Origin: Nothophaeocryptopus gaeumannii
Lineage: Eukaryota > Ascomycota > Dothideomycetes > Mycosphaerellales > Mycosphaerellaceae
DNA: 64,000 nucleotides
Reading direction: 5' to 3'
Assembly (NCBI GenBank): GCA_031771865.1
Contig: JASISA010000002.1
Location: 1-64,000 of the forward strand
The notes under the pieces are model-generated. The model made no database searches. It worked only from the letters and a program-made list of their open reading frames with translations, and was not told the origin of the DNA. The translations under genes were made by a program, and so were the position numbers. This document shows, in pieces, positions 22,261 through 32,847 of the stretch. Each line of letters begins with the position of its first letter. Position 1 is the stretch's first letter.

Positions 22261-24334
22261 GCAAGATCAAACCAGCATCGCCTTGATTCCATTGTCCAGT
22301 AGTACATTTGTTGTTCTTCGACGAACGCTGCGACCGTTGTAAGTTCTTCTTCGACGATGAGTGACCGACGTCGGATAGAGACAGAGCAGATTCAACCTTC
22401 ATCCAGTGGGGTCGGAATACCGAACACATACGTGCCAAGCCTCTTTTTCCTTGGTAGCTTCCTTGAAAGACAAGACATGGACAGCTTGAGGGCGAAGGTT
22501 TCGATTATTGTCCAAGGATACCATCAATTCGCAGAGACCCTGGACCTTTCTTTTTCTGGACCGCGGAGTTTGAAGAATGTACCCTAATCGCCACCCTCTC
22601 TTTGTGAGGCATCCATAATACGCGTGACTTTGAGGTCCAAGTGACATCTCTAGACGTCCTGCCTGTCTCCAGCTACTTTCGAGGTTGACGACATTGGTTC
22701 ATGCACTGGTTCCGGAGGATGTGATGCCGCCACCTCGTGCCAAGCACTGAAGCTCAAGCAGACATACGAGTAGTTCAGAGAGCTGCGTTGAACAGCTGCT
22801 CGCCAGTTCTCTTGGAAATGACTTCCTCTGTTGCTTGTTGCTCCTCTGACGTCGTGGAGAGCAGAATGTGGCCCAATTCAGACGAGTTGTTTGTGTTTGA
22901 GTCTGTTGACAGGTATGAGACGTCTCACACCGCGCTCCGATACTCAAGCCGTGCGCTGTGCGCCCAATGCGTCTTCGGGTCCTTCATTGACGACTGAGAC
23001 AGTTCGATGCAAGTTGCTGTCGGTTTCGCATTTTGCAGGAGCACCAGCCTTCTTGAGCGGTGAGAGCGTAGAGGTTGGAGTTGACACGACTCATACGCGC
23101 AGTCCCCCTTGCCATTTCAGGATGACAACAGCGGCCTTTTGTATGCGCGCAAGATGATTAGAAGGGGTAGGCTGTAAGCAGGACGAGCTCGCAATCGCCT
23201 TGCTGCAAGCGCTGCCTCAGATCAGTATTCTCCACTTACTCCATCGTTCCATCACACGGGCAGGCTGGCACATGTCGTGCTCAATCTCGGAAGGCATACC
23301 TTTGCGTCGGACATTAGATGCCGCAGGTATGAGTCAGCTATGCGAAGCGTAAAGGTTTGGACGTGCCCGGCAGATCGAGGCAGATCGAAGCGTATCGACG
23401 CGACAGCGGGTAGCACGAGCCTGAACCGGGTATATGCGGTAAAGAGATGCTCGATAAGTGGTTGTCGGGTCTGGCAGACATGTCGCAATGACGGTGTTGA
23501 TCATGAGCAGCAGCAAGTGTTGAGAGCTGCTGTGGTGTGCTGCAGTGTAGCCGTATCAAGCGGGCCATTAGAATATTTCTACCTGTAGCATGACTTGCAG
23601 CGTGACTTGCAGCATTGCTGCACGGCAAGTGCACGTTCCTACATGTTGGCGCTCATCGTATGTGAGTCCTAGGTCGAAGGTTCGCAGGCGGCACGAGATG
23701 CAGTGTAGGCGTGGACATCTTTCGCGTAGCAACATGAAACGCTTCTGCATTATTGATGTTGCAATGTGCCTGCTCGGCCTGCGATGCTACAAGTCCGTTC
23801 GACAGGCAGGATGTCGGCCCGCAATGCTTGAGAGCTTGGGTAAGAGGGAAAAGATGCCGACGAGTCGTTGGACTCCACCAGTGTGGCGGTAATATAGGCT
23901 GCTTAGTTTCGTTGCGGGGACCCCCTTGGTATTGACGCGCCTCTCAGCAAGAAAGTTGAAGAAAGGTCTTGTCCATGGGAGACATTTGAATACCAAGGCA
24001 CAGGCACTCTCGGTGATGAGGCGCCGTACTTGACCTTGACCAAACCCTGCGCTCGCATGCTCTGAGGATCTAGAGGTATATATCAAACAGCGCTGTGTCG
24101 AATTCCGGCCTCAATGCTCGCTTGCTTTTGCGGCCCCCCCGGACCATCATTACGAGAGCCTGGTACCACAAATTGGTGCGAAGCATTGTACGACCACCAG
24201 CAGAACACCCCCGCTCGCGTGTCCTGTGTCTTGTTGGAGCCGGCGCGGCTCAGAGCCAGGGACAGGTAGAGGTACACCAGGTACAGCCACCGTATCCATC
24301 TAAATCATCCCAACCATAATTTCCGCTCGCTCTC
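22261..24334. other. gene-poor intergenic region
   Basis: Only short frames on either strand, none with a motif. The last 300 bases should hold the promoter of the TBC gene that starts at 24335. Confidence 0.5.
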
Positions 24335-27265
24335 ATGACTGCCACGACCACCACCATCACCGCCGAGGGCGACTTGCACCGCCTTCGCTCCAAAGCGTCC
24401 TCTGGCTCAATCGGCGCCAAGTTGCTGAAAAGTCTGAAAAGTCTCAGATACGAAGACACGACGAGCGGTGTTCCTCCGCGAAAGGTGTCGACCATCACCC
24501 CTCCACGATCTTCGTATGCGGCGGACAGACAGGTCGCAGCGCAGATCCCTAGCCACGTGCACATGGCGAACTCGACCTCCGAGCACCCACCGCACCGACT
24601 ACGAACATCGCCCTCTACCTCTTCAACGCCCAGCACGAATGCGATCACGACCGATAGAACGTCGCTGCGGTCGAATGAGGCTCAGGTGAAACGCGACAGC
24701 GGCATTGCGCCTTCCGTGTCCACCACCGGCGCAGCTTCCGCATCCTCTGTCGACAACAGTGGCAGCCACCTGTCAGTGGCGCGTGAGCCAACCCTGCCAA
24801 CAATTCTTGTGCAGGATGAGGAGTATCAGCAGCAGCAACAACAGCCTTCGCCGTCTGCGCCTACCAGTCCCGTAGAGTCGACGCGGAGTCGATCTCCTTT
24901 TGGAGGGTGGAGGAAGAATAAGGACACTGGCAACAAATCACCGCGACCGCAGCGGCAGGCGAAATCCATGTCGCCGCCGCGCAAGACCACCCGCGTGGGG
25001 ACCTTCCACGGCATCGATGCGCACCTGCCGAGCTCTGACAGTGCCGACCATGTCAATTTAGAAGATCTGGCCTCGAACAAAATCGGCTTCTCGACGCGGG
25101 GCAGTCTGTTGTTCGGCGGGAAGAAGATGGCAAGTTTGATCAACGCGCAGGGCGAGGACACCAGAAGGCGCACCAATGGGGCCACTTCCCCTACACAGAG
25201 CGAGCAAGCGCTGTCATCGTATGCGGCGGACGAATCTACGACACGTGCAGAGGAATCTACTGTGAAGGCATTGCCTACTGCGTCAACAGAGGATGCTCGC
25301 AGCACGCCATCTCCACGAATAGGGTCTCCCCGAACAGAGTCGCGGCAATCCAACGGCACCCCAGACCGCAGTCAGCTTTCGCCAGAACCAAGGCCGGATG
25401 CATTGAGGGCAGGGCGACGCAATCCAAGTATGCACATGCTGCAGGCTGCAATCCATGGTGGTCGGGTTTTGTCAGCTGAAGAGATCACACTCTCTATGAA
25501 GATTCGAAACTTCTACGAGCAAGGCGACGACTCTGCAGACTGGTCGAAACCTCACCATATGTCAAGAGTGGCGGCAGGCAAACCGACACCAGACATCTTT
25601 GCAACGCCAAGAGACACACCAACATCCGACATGTCGACCGTGGATACTAGGAGTGTGCATCGTACGAGACCTGAGAACGACGAAAACTGGCCTTTGACTG
25701 AGAACTCGACACTGCAAGACAACTCGCCTGTGACAGAGAAGGAGGTAGTAGCTCCAGACAGCACGCCTGTGACAGAGAACGAGGTAGTAGTGCCAGACAG
25801 CACGCCGCAATTGAGTAAGAGAGCGAGCTATATGTCTGCTCAATCTAGGAAATCTCATGAGCTTGCAGGTGGCGTCGAGGACTGGGCCGATGTTCAAGGA
25901 CGGGATGTTGATCGCTATGGTTTCATACAACGAATGCCATCACGTGCTTCGGGTGTGAGGTCTCCTCATGAAGGTATGCAGCGGGTGGCCACCTCACTTC
26001 GCGTGGAAACACAACAACCTCGACGGTCCCGTGGTCTGATGCGTGGACTTTCCGATGCGAGATCTTCCAGATCAATGCCTGCTTCGAGGTCGAGTAAAGA
26101 CTGGACTTTTAAGCGAGGTCCGGGTTCGATACACAGCACACGGTCTACTTCGTCCAGGTCCAACCCATTCCGATCAAAAAGCAAACGGCTCCTGGCCGAG
26201 GCTTCAGACATGCTTACATTTCCGCACGGATTGGAAGACATTGACGAGGACGAGGATGCTGGTAGGACAGCCTCTACGAGAAAGCAGCGTGAATGGGCAC
26301 GCGAGGAGAAATGGCAGAGGATGGCCCGACCGATCACGATGAAGCACGCAGTCAAAGGCGGCGGTATGCAATTTGACTTCGATACTAACGACCCGAAACT
26401 CATCGAACGAACATGGAAAGGAATTCCTGACCGATGGCGAGCCACTGCTTGGCACTGCTTCCTGCTGACCAGTGCCCGGAAACGAGGGCACACAACTACG
26501 GACGAGGAGCTGATAGGACAGTTTCACAAGTTGCAGGGGCTGAATTGCGCAGACGACTATCAGATTGATGTTGACGTACCGCGGACAGTGCAGTTGCATA
26601 TCATGTTTCGAAGACGCTATCGCGGTGGCCAACGACTTCTCTTCCGGGTTCTACACGCCATGGCTCTCTACTTCCCAGAGGTTGGATACGTCCAGGGCAT
26701 GGCCAGTATTGCGGCGTCATTTCTTTGCTATTTTGACGAGGAGCAGGCTTTCGTCATGATGGTCAGGCTCTGGCAGTTGCGAGGCCTGGAGACTTTTTTC
26801 AAAGAAGACTTCGGCGGTTTGATGGCGGCATTACAGGACTTTGAGAGCGATTGGCTTGCGGGTGGTGATGTGGCAACCAAACTCGAAGAGCTCGGGATCA
26901 CATCCACAACGTACGGCACGCGGTGGTACTTGACTCTCTTCAATATGAGCGTCCCATTCCCGGCCCAACTCCGGATCTGGGACGTGTTCATGCTCCTCGG
27001 CGATGACCCGTGCTTGACTGGTAAAGGCGCGTCAAGCAACAAGAGTCTAAATGCGTACAATGGGGCGGATCTGGACGTTCTGCACTCGACTGCTGCGGCT
27101 CTCATCGATGCGACGAGAGAGATTCTCCTGGACAGCGACTTCGAGAACGCCATGAAAGTGCTCACGTCATTCGTCCCCATTAAGGATGAGGATATGTTGA
27201 TGCGCGTTGCACGCACCGAGTGGAAACTGAGGAAGAAGAGGACAAGCCATTCTACCAAGGCATAG
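24335..27265 (+). CDS. TBC-domain Rab GTPase-activating protein
   Basis: Intronless frame of 976 aa from an ATG preceded by CGCTCTC. The first 650 residues are Ser/Thr/Arg-rich and disordered, with poly-Gln and RSRSPFGGWR patches. The TBC domain spans about 690-930: WKGIPDRWRATAW, then VDVPRT with the catalytic arginine finger (IDVDVPR), then VGYVQGM with the glutamine finger. Both catalytic residues are present, so it should accelerate GTP hydrolysis on a Rab in membrane traffic. A 39-bp tandem duplication (25727-25765 and 25766-25804) gives two 13-residue copies containing EVV-PDS. Which Rab it acts on cannot be told from sequence. Confidence 0.92.
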   Translation: MTATTTTITAEGDLHRLRSKASSGSIGAKLLKSLKSLRYEDTTSGVPPRKVSTITPPRSSYAADRQVAAQIPSHVHMANSTSEHPPHRLRTSPSTSSTPSTNAITTDRTSLRSNEAQVKRDSGIAPSVSTTGAASASSVDNSGSHLSVAREPTLPTILVQDEEYQQQQQQPSPSAPTSPVESTRSRSPFGGWRKNKDTGNKSPRPQRQAKSMSPPRKTTRVGTFHGIDAHLPSSDSADHVNLEDLASNKIGFSTRGSLLFGGKKMASLINAQGEDTRRRTNGATSPTQSEQALSSYAADESTTRAEESTVKALPTASTEDARSTPSPRIGSPRTESRQSNGTPDRSQLSPEPRPDALRAGRRNPSMHMLQAAIHGGRVLSAEEITLSMKIRNFYEQGDDSADWSKPHHMSRVAAGKPTPDIFATPRDTPTSDMSTVDTRSVHRTRPENDENWPLTENSTLQDNSPVTEKEVVAPDSTPVTENEVVVPDSTPQLSKRASYMSAQSRKSHELAGGVEDWADVQGRDVDRYGFIQRMPSRASGVRSPHEGMQRVATSLRVETQQPRRSRGLMRGLSDARSSRSMPASRSSKDWTFKRGPGSIHSTRSTSSRSNPFRSKSKRLLAEASDMLTFPHGLEDIDEDEDAGRTASTRKQREWAREEKWQRMARPITMKHAVKGGGMQFDFDTNDPKLIERTWKGIPDRWRATAWHCFLLTSARKRGHTTTDEELIGQFHKLQGLNCADDYQIDVDVPRTVQLHIMFRRRYRGGQRLLFRVLHAMALYFPEVGYVQGMASIAASFLCYFDEEQAFVMMVRLWQLRGLETFFKEDFGGLMAALQDFESDWLAGGDVATKLEELGITSTTYGTRWYLTLFNMSVPFPAQLRIWDVFMLLGDDPCLTGKGASSNKSLNAYNGADLDVLHSTAAALIDATREILLDSDFENAMKVLTSFVPIKDEDMLMRVARTEWKLRKKRTSHSTKA

Positions 27266-28357
27266 GAAGTCTTGACGAACCACAGAAGAACATGGCGACG
27301 AAGCCGAACGATTTCCTTGCATTTTTGATTGTAGAGGACCCGACCGCACATGGTCTGGAGGCACCTTCCTTTCTTTTGGGTATACGGGATGGAGTTTACG
27401 ACAGGAAGAGCAGACATCGGACTCTAGAGTCTAGAGATGGCATGACGGCCTTATACTGTCCTCTTATGCTGAAGCATTGATGGCGGCAGCTTCGTTGGCA
27501 AGCGGTTGGGTGGACAACATGAACCACCATTCTCATTGAGATACCCTGAATCGAAATACAACTTACCAGCTCGTAATCTTATTAGAACGGCAGAAGAAGC
27601 TATTAACATCTCATGAGGAAATAGAAGGAGCAACTGAAATGGATGGTATGAAACGCGGAAATCAATTTCAGATTGCTGTTGTGAGTAGGATGAGGAAGGT
27701 TTGACGTCGACGGGAGAGAGATCCAGAGCCTTGAGTTCACAGGCTCGATGTCGCTGATGCGTGAAACATAACACCATGGGTGTTTTGTCAATATGTTGAA
27801 AGATGCTACACGTTTTGAAGTTTAAATGTTCCCACTCAACCTGTGACCAAAACATCTCCAAGCATCAAGACAACAAGGATGAACGATTCCGGAAAAGAAG
27901 AAACACGAAATACTGCTTGTCTTTTTAAATGCCCTTGTATTATCCCATACACACACTATATACACAACCACGTCGCCCTTTCTCTCAAGTCCTATCCATG
28001 ATGAATGATACGGACAAGAAACGAAAATAGCGCTGGGGACACAGGTACTCTATCTCTCTGGCGACTATCCTGAAACATACCTTCCACTCTTCTTCCAAGT
28101 CGAGAATCATGTGTGCTGTTCTGTCTTTGGTATCTCTGCAACGATCAACAATCATAATAGTAAAGAGCTCCTCTCCCTCTCATCAGAGGCAACGACAACA
28201 TAGTTATACAAACTTCTCTCCTATCTCTTCATCCTGCTATTGCCAACCGCGTGTCTGTGTGGGGTATCCAAACATCGACAATCGTGATTGCCAGCGAGCG
28301 GCCAGGCAAGGACAGGTATATTCCAGCTCATTCTCCTTCTCCTTTCAGCTTCGTCGT
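27266..28357. other. convergent 3' flanks, nothing recognised
   Basis: Lies between the 3' ends of the TBC gene (plus) and the ammonium transporter (minus). It should hold both 3' UTRs. The frames seen are short. Confidence 0.5.
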
Positions 28358-30094
28358 TTAATGTCCACCATGTTGTCCCTCCTTCCTCGTCTTCTCCTTC
28401 TCCTCATACGCGACACCATGTCTATCTCCTCCAATCCCAGTGTGTTCCATTCCGTTCGAGCTCCCTTCACTCCCCGCGGGGTCCTTGCCTTCCAACATCT
28501 CGCTATGCTGCTGAATACCATGTCTCTCACCTTGAGGAATGGCTGGGTCACCCTGTACGGGCTCGCCCTTTGTAGGTGTCCAGGCGAGGTAATCTCGTCG
28601 AACCTCTACGTAATCGTATGCGAACTCGCCGAGTTGATCGTCATCCATACCGAGTAATTCAGCTTCATCGGATGCGCGGAGTTTCAGACCGGGAATGAGA
28701 TTGATTGCGTAGGCGAGGATGGCGGAGATGGTGAAAGAGTATGCCGTACAAGCTGCGATGTATCCGACTTGGTAGCCGAGTTGGACCCAATGATGTTCGA
28801 TCCAGCCTCCAGAGAAGAGACCCGTGTTGACGCCATCCAGGCCGATAACGTAGGGAGCGGCGAAGACGCCGTTGAAGAAGAGTCCGACCATGCCTGCGAC
28901 ACCGTGCTCGGCGAAGACATCCATGGAATCGTCTATTTTGATCCAGTATTTGATTTTGGTGGCGAAATTGCATACGACGCCCGTAGCGATACCCAAAACG
29001 ACGGAGGCCCAGAGAGGGATAAAACCCGAGGCGGGAGTGGCGGCGACGAGGCCGGAGATTGTGCCGGAACACCAACCGACCATGGACCATTTGCGAGCGA
29101 GGCGCCAATCGAGGAGGACCCAGGTGATGGCGCCGAACATGGCGGTCAAGTTGGAGTTCCAGCAGGCGTAGACGGCGCGGAGGTTGGCACCGAAGGAAGA
29201 GCCTCCGTTGAAGCCTAGCCAGCCGAACCAGAGGAAGACGGTTCCGAGGACGATGAGGGAGACGTTGTGGGGACGGAAGTTCAACATCATCTTCTCTTGA
29301 CGGCGGCCGAGGACCATGGAGTAGGCGAGAGCGGAGATTCCAGAGCCGATTTCGACAGGTCCTCCGCCGGCGTAGTCGAGGACTCCCCATTTGTATGCCC
29401 AGCCGTTGATGCCCCAGACCCAGTATGCGATGGGGCAGTAGACGAGTGTTGCCCAGAAGAAGACGAAGACCATCGCGGGGATTACTCGACCACGCTCAGC
29501 CACAGCACCCACAACGATAGCCGCCGTGACAGCGCAGAATTGCATCTGGTAGAACGCGTAGAGCAGATCTGGGATGAGCGGGCTTCCGGGCGAAGGCATG
29601 GCGAGTGTGTTCATGAGACCGAATTTCTTCAAGTCGCCGATGAAATGGTTGGTCGCGTAGTTGGAGAATGCGAGAGAGTAGCCCCAGAAGTACCATTGGA
29701 ATGTGATGATCGAGTAGGAACTCATACAGACGAAAATCATGGAAAGAGCTGATTTTCTACGTGCGAGGCCTGAGTAGAGGAATCCGAGACCTGGTACCAT
29801 GACCAGCACCATTGCGGATGCGATGATGATGTATGCTTGGTCTCCGGCTGCGAACCATTGATTCAGATTTTCGGTGTCTGTTCATTTTCGATCAGTGTGC
29901 TGTTCGAAATCTTGAAGATGTGTATATCCAATGCCACGCGAGAAGTCGAGTTTGCGTAGCATCACACGTGATGACGATGATATTTGCTGACTCGCGTGGC
30001 ATTGAAATTCCAGCGGATACTCACTCGAATCGCCACCAATGTTGGGGTTTGTGCCATTGAACACGGCGGGTGCGCCGGTCCACGCGTAGGACAT
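28358..30094 (-). CDS. meaA: ammonium transporter, MeaA / Mep1-Mep3 type
   Basis: Exons 30094-30025 and 29877-28358 (intron 147 nt, GTGAGT...CAG) give 529 aa. The short first exon (MSYAWTGAPAVFNGTNPNIG) is extracellular. Eleven membrane helices follow, with conserved MVPGLGFLYSGL, the Amt loop SGISALAYSMVLGRRQ, and the cytosolic tail ELLGMDDDQLGEFAYDYVE. The first of the two pore histidines is Glu here (GGGPVEIGSG, residue about 199) while the second is kept (FAEHGVAGMVG). That is the arrangement known for yeast Mep1/Mep3 and A. nidulans MeaA and differs from Mep2. It should import ammonium at the plasma membrane with high capacity. A TGATAAG site (AreA/GATA type, minus strand, 30570-30576) lies about 480 bp upstream, consistent with nitrogen control. 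Confidence 0.93.
29929..30004. repeat. perfect 14-bp inverted repeat inside the transporter intron
   Basis: CAATGCCACGCGAG at 29929-29942 is perfectly complementary to CTCGCGTGGCATTG at 29991-30004, with a 48-base loop containing ATCACACGTGATGA, itself nearly palindromic. Both arms lie within the 147-nt intron, which is over twice the length of its neighbours. Confidence 0.85.
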
Positions 30095-31518
30095 GGCTGT
30101 CGCGGTTGTCGTGAAACCCTCGACGGCGGTGGGGTGTATTGAAGTGCGCTGAAGGCGCGAATTGAAGAGTCGGCGACGTTACGCCTGGTGATTCAGCTAT
30201 AGGAGTTGCTGGACTGCCGCCTCAGGCAGGCGGGTCGAAATGGGAGGGTATGATGTAGTCGGTGGTAGTGCTGCTGTAAAGTACCCGTACAGGGATTAAT
30301 TATGGGTGTACTATTGTTGACCACGAGCCAGCGGGTACGACATTCACCGCAGCAATAGTAGGGATTGCGGTCGGGGGAGGGATGATGTCGTAGCAGCAAA
30401 AAGAAAGCGCGGGCGAAGGTAATGTTAAGGAAGATGTCGTTGTGAAGCTAGATCCGCCAGAGTCCACAGGACCAGCGGAGGTCGACGGGTCTTATGGGCC
30501 GCCAGTTCTCGAGCGTCGAAACGATTTACCCACTACTCTGTACTTGGTGAACCTTAGCCACCACCTCACCTTATCAGAGCAACTGCTAGCTGGGTTTCCG
30601 TAGACGAAGCGGCGCCGAGATCTGGCAAAAACAACAGAGAAACGCCAGCGGATTGGCGACTACAGCGGGTTTAGCTTGGCTCGTGGCAATCCGCGCAGCA
30701 CGATGGAGATCTCGAGACAGCTGCCAACTTAGTCACCAAACCATGCCGCGATAGTGATACTTCCTTCAAACCTGGGCCTTCCACAGCTTCCCTCACTTCG
30801 CGTGCCACATGCATCGTGCGCTGCTAATTCCCGGGCCCGTGTACCCACCCAGCGCCGGGCCACTCATCAACTATACAGCCTATGGGGGAGCCTGGGACGT
30901 TGTTTTGGCTCCCTTCGCGGACTTCCATTAAACAGCCCTGCCCTTGCCCATCATGCTGCTTGTACGCTCACCGTTTTCCGCGACAGCGATTATCGCGGCT
31001 CGATCATACTTGCTTTTCAATGCCCAGCGTCCGCGTTGTGTGGGAGATGACATCGTTCCACAGAAAGCGCCCCGTTCGAGATCGGCGAAGTCTTCCTCCT
31101 CGAGAGCCTCTTATCAGTTGTACAGAAATCCTATGACAAGAGATAATTTAAAGTTGAAAGGTCTGCAGTCGCGCCCATCGCATTGGTTCCAGCGCCAGGA
31201 TGGAGAACGGCAACGACGGGCGCTTGCTCTTCCTACCCTAGCATCGAAGCTGAGCAGAGCCCTGCAGGATCAACATTGCCTGTTGTTATTGGCCGTGATA
31301 AGACGTCTGTCAAACAGGAATAGCGCCATGAACCTCGTCTGCGAGCACTTCCTGCGTCACTGGACTGGGTATGAGACGACGATAAGGCCAAAGGAGCAAT
31401 TCAAAGACGCGTCTAAAGAACGCCATTTCTCTCGGCGTTCGTGAACGATCATGATCGTAGGCTTAGCACCTTCGGTCCCGCTTGTCCAACAGCTTTCTTT
31501 GCAACGAGCCGATTCCAT
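30095..31518. other. intergenic, promoter of the ammonium transporter
   Basis: About 1.4 kb. It contains GATA-type sites: CTTATCA at 30570-30576 (TGATAAG on the transporter strand) and GATAGTGATAC near 30749. No gene seen; the short plus-strand frames (30754-31444) have no motif. Confidence 0.5.
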
Positions 31519-32257
31519 TCACCCAAGCGCAAGCGATTGCAGTCTTGGCATCGACCATCCCTCGACCTGGCACAGATCCTCCGCATCCGACCCTCCGAAA
31601 CTGCACATGCTCCATCTCATGCAGCATCTCCTCGACAGGGCTTCTTTGGTTGCTGTCGCTTGCTCTGATGACAGCGTCATCTTGGTCTCAAGAGATAGCT
31701 GCCCAATCATTACACGAAATGTGCTATAAAAGAGTTGAGGGTCCTGGCGTCCGAGTATTTCCGCGCCAAAGCCACAGGGCGTGATGTCGGGTTCCTGCTC
31801 GGCATCTGGCCACTGCGGTGCGGACCCTCCTGGAACGCCAACCACGGGTGCTTCTTGAACATCTCCGGTTACAGAGCACGCGACTCCATGAAGATGTGCA
31901 TTGTGGAGAGCAATGAAGGACAGGGTCAAGAGCCGAGAGCTGCTTCATGTTGACAGCACTTCTCTGTGGCTCGAATATGTCGTAGGCTTTCCTGATCAAA
32001 AACCTCAGATCCTTAGAGGCGACGAGAGACGCTGGGTTCAAATTGCATTCAGCGAGAACCATGCTATACGTGCCGTTGAGCCAGCAAAACCCCAAGATAG
32101 GACACCGGTGTTGTGACATCTGCTCAGCATCTCCAATGTTAGTCGCGGATCTCCTCAAAAGGGCACACGGGCAACCACGCGTATGGAGAGACTTCTCCCA
32201 CCCTACGCATAACGCGGCTTCATTCCATCTGTCGCGATTTGAGACTTTGAAGAGCAT
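31519..32257 (-). pseudogene. broken frame with a zinc-protease HExxH motif
   Basis: Three minus-strand frames in series look coding: CNLNPASLVASKDLRFLIRK (about 32030), then a second frame to about 31640, then a third reading EEMLHEMEHVQFRRVGCGG. HEMEH fits the HExxH zinc-binding motif of metallopeptidases, possibly the secreted lysine-specific type. Passing from one frame to the next needs indels rather than introns of normal size, so I call it a relic. A chance HExxH cannot be excluded. Confidence 0.35.
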
Positions 32258-32847
32258 TCAAAAGCATTCGTTGAGCGACACTAGGGTAAGTCGACAGTTC
32301 TGAGCTTCCCTGCTTGCACGCTATACGTCCCAGGATCGCGAAAGGCATGTCGCGCCGCCGTGCTCCGGCTCTATGGTTTCATCATTCTTCAAAACTCACC
32401 GCCGGTCTCACTGTGCGTTGTTCCTCTCGATACTGCTGAAACGCGACGAGAACGGCTCGGAAAACGTCAAGGCTAGATGGGGAGGATTCCAGTCCTAGAC
32501 ATCACTCCTCAATGCAACGTAATTCTATGCCGTTGCCGTTACGACTAACATGCCTCTTGAGAGAGAGGCCACGAGCTTTGTCGACTGCCCTTGGAACAGG
32601 CGTTGCGGTAGAGCCGGACCGCAAACTGAAGCTCCATTGCAGGGGTTATATAGACGGCTTCTGGATCAACTATTTGCTCAGACTGAAAAATGTATTGTCC
32701 AACTCTGCTCGTTGCGGTCCTGTCGACTTCTAGTAGGTATATCCAATGTACAGCAATCGACCAACCCACCAACACCGCGCTACACATAATCTATACTTTA
32801 TCAGTCCTCTCAGTCAAATCATCCAACGCTAATCATTAACGCTCATA
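32258..32847. other. intergenic, nothing recognised
   Basis: Downstream flank of the glucanase-like gene. Only short frames. Confidence 0.5.

Noticed and set aside
28665..29390. 241-codon Arg-rich minus-strand frame inside the ammonium transporter
   Set aside because: Out-of-frame reading of the transporter with extreme Arg content and no ATG context.
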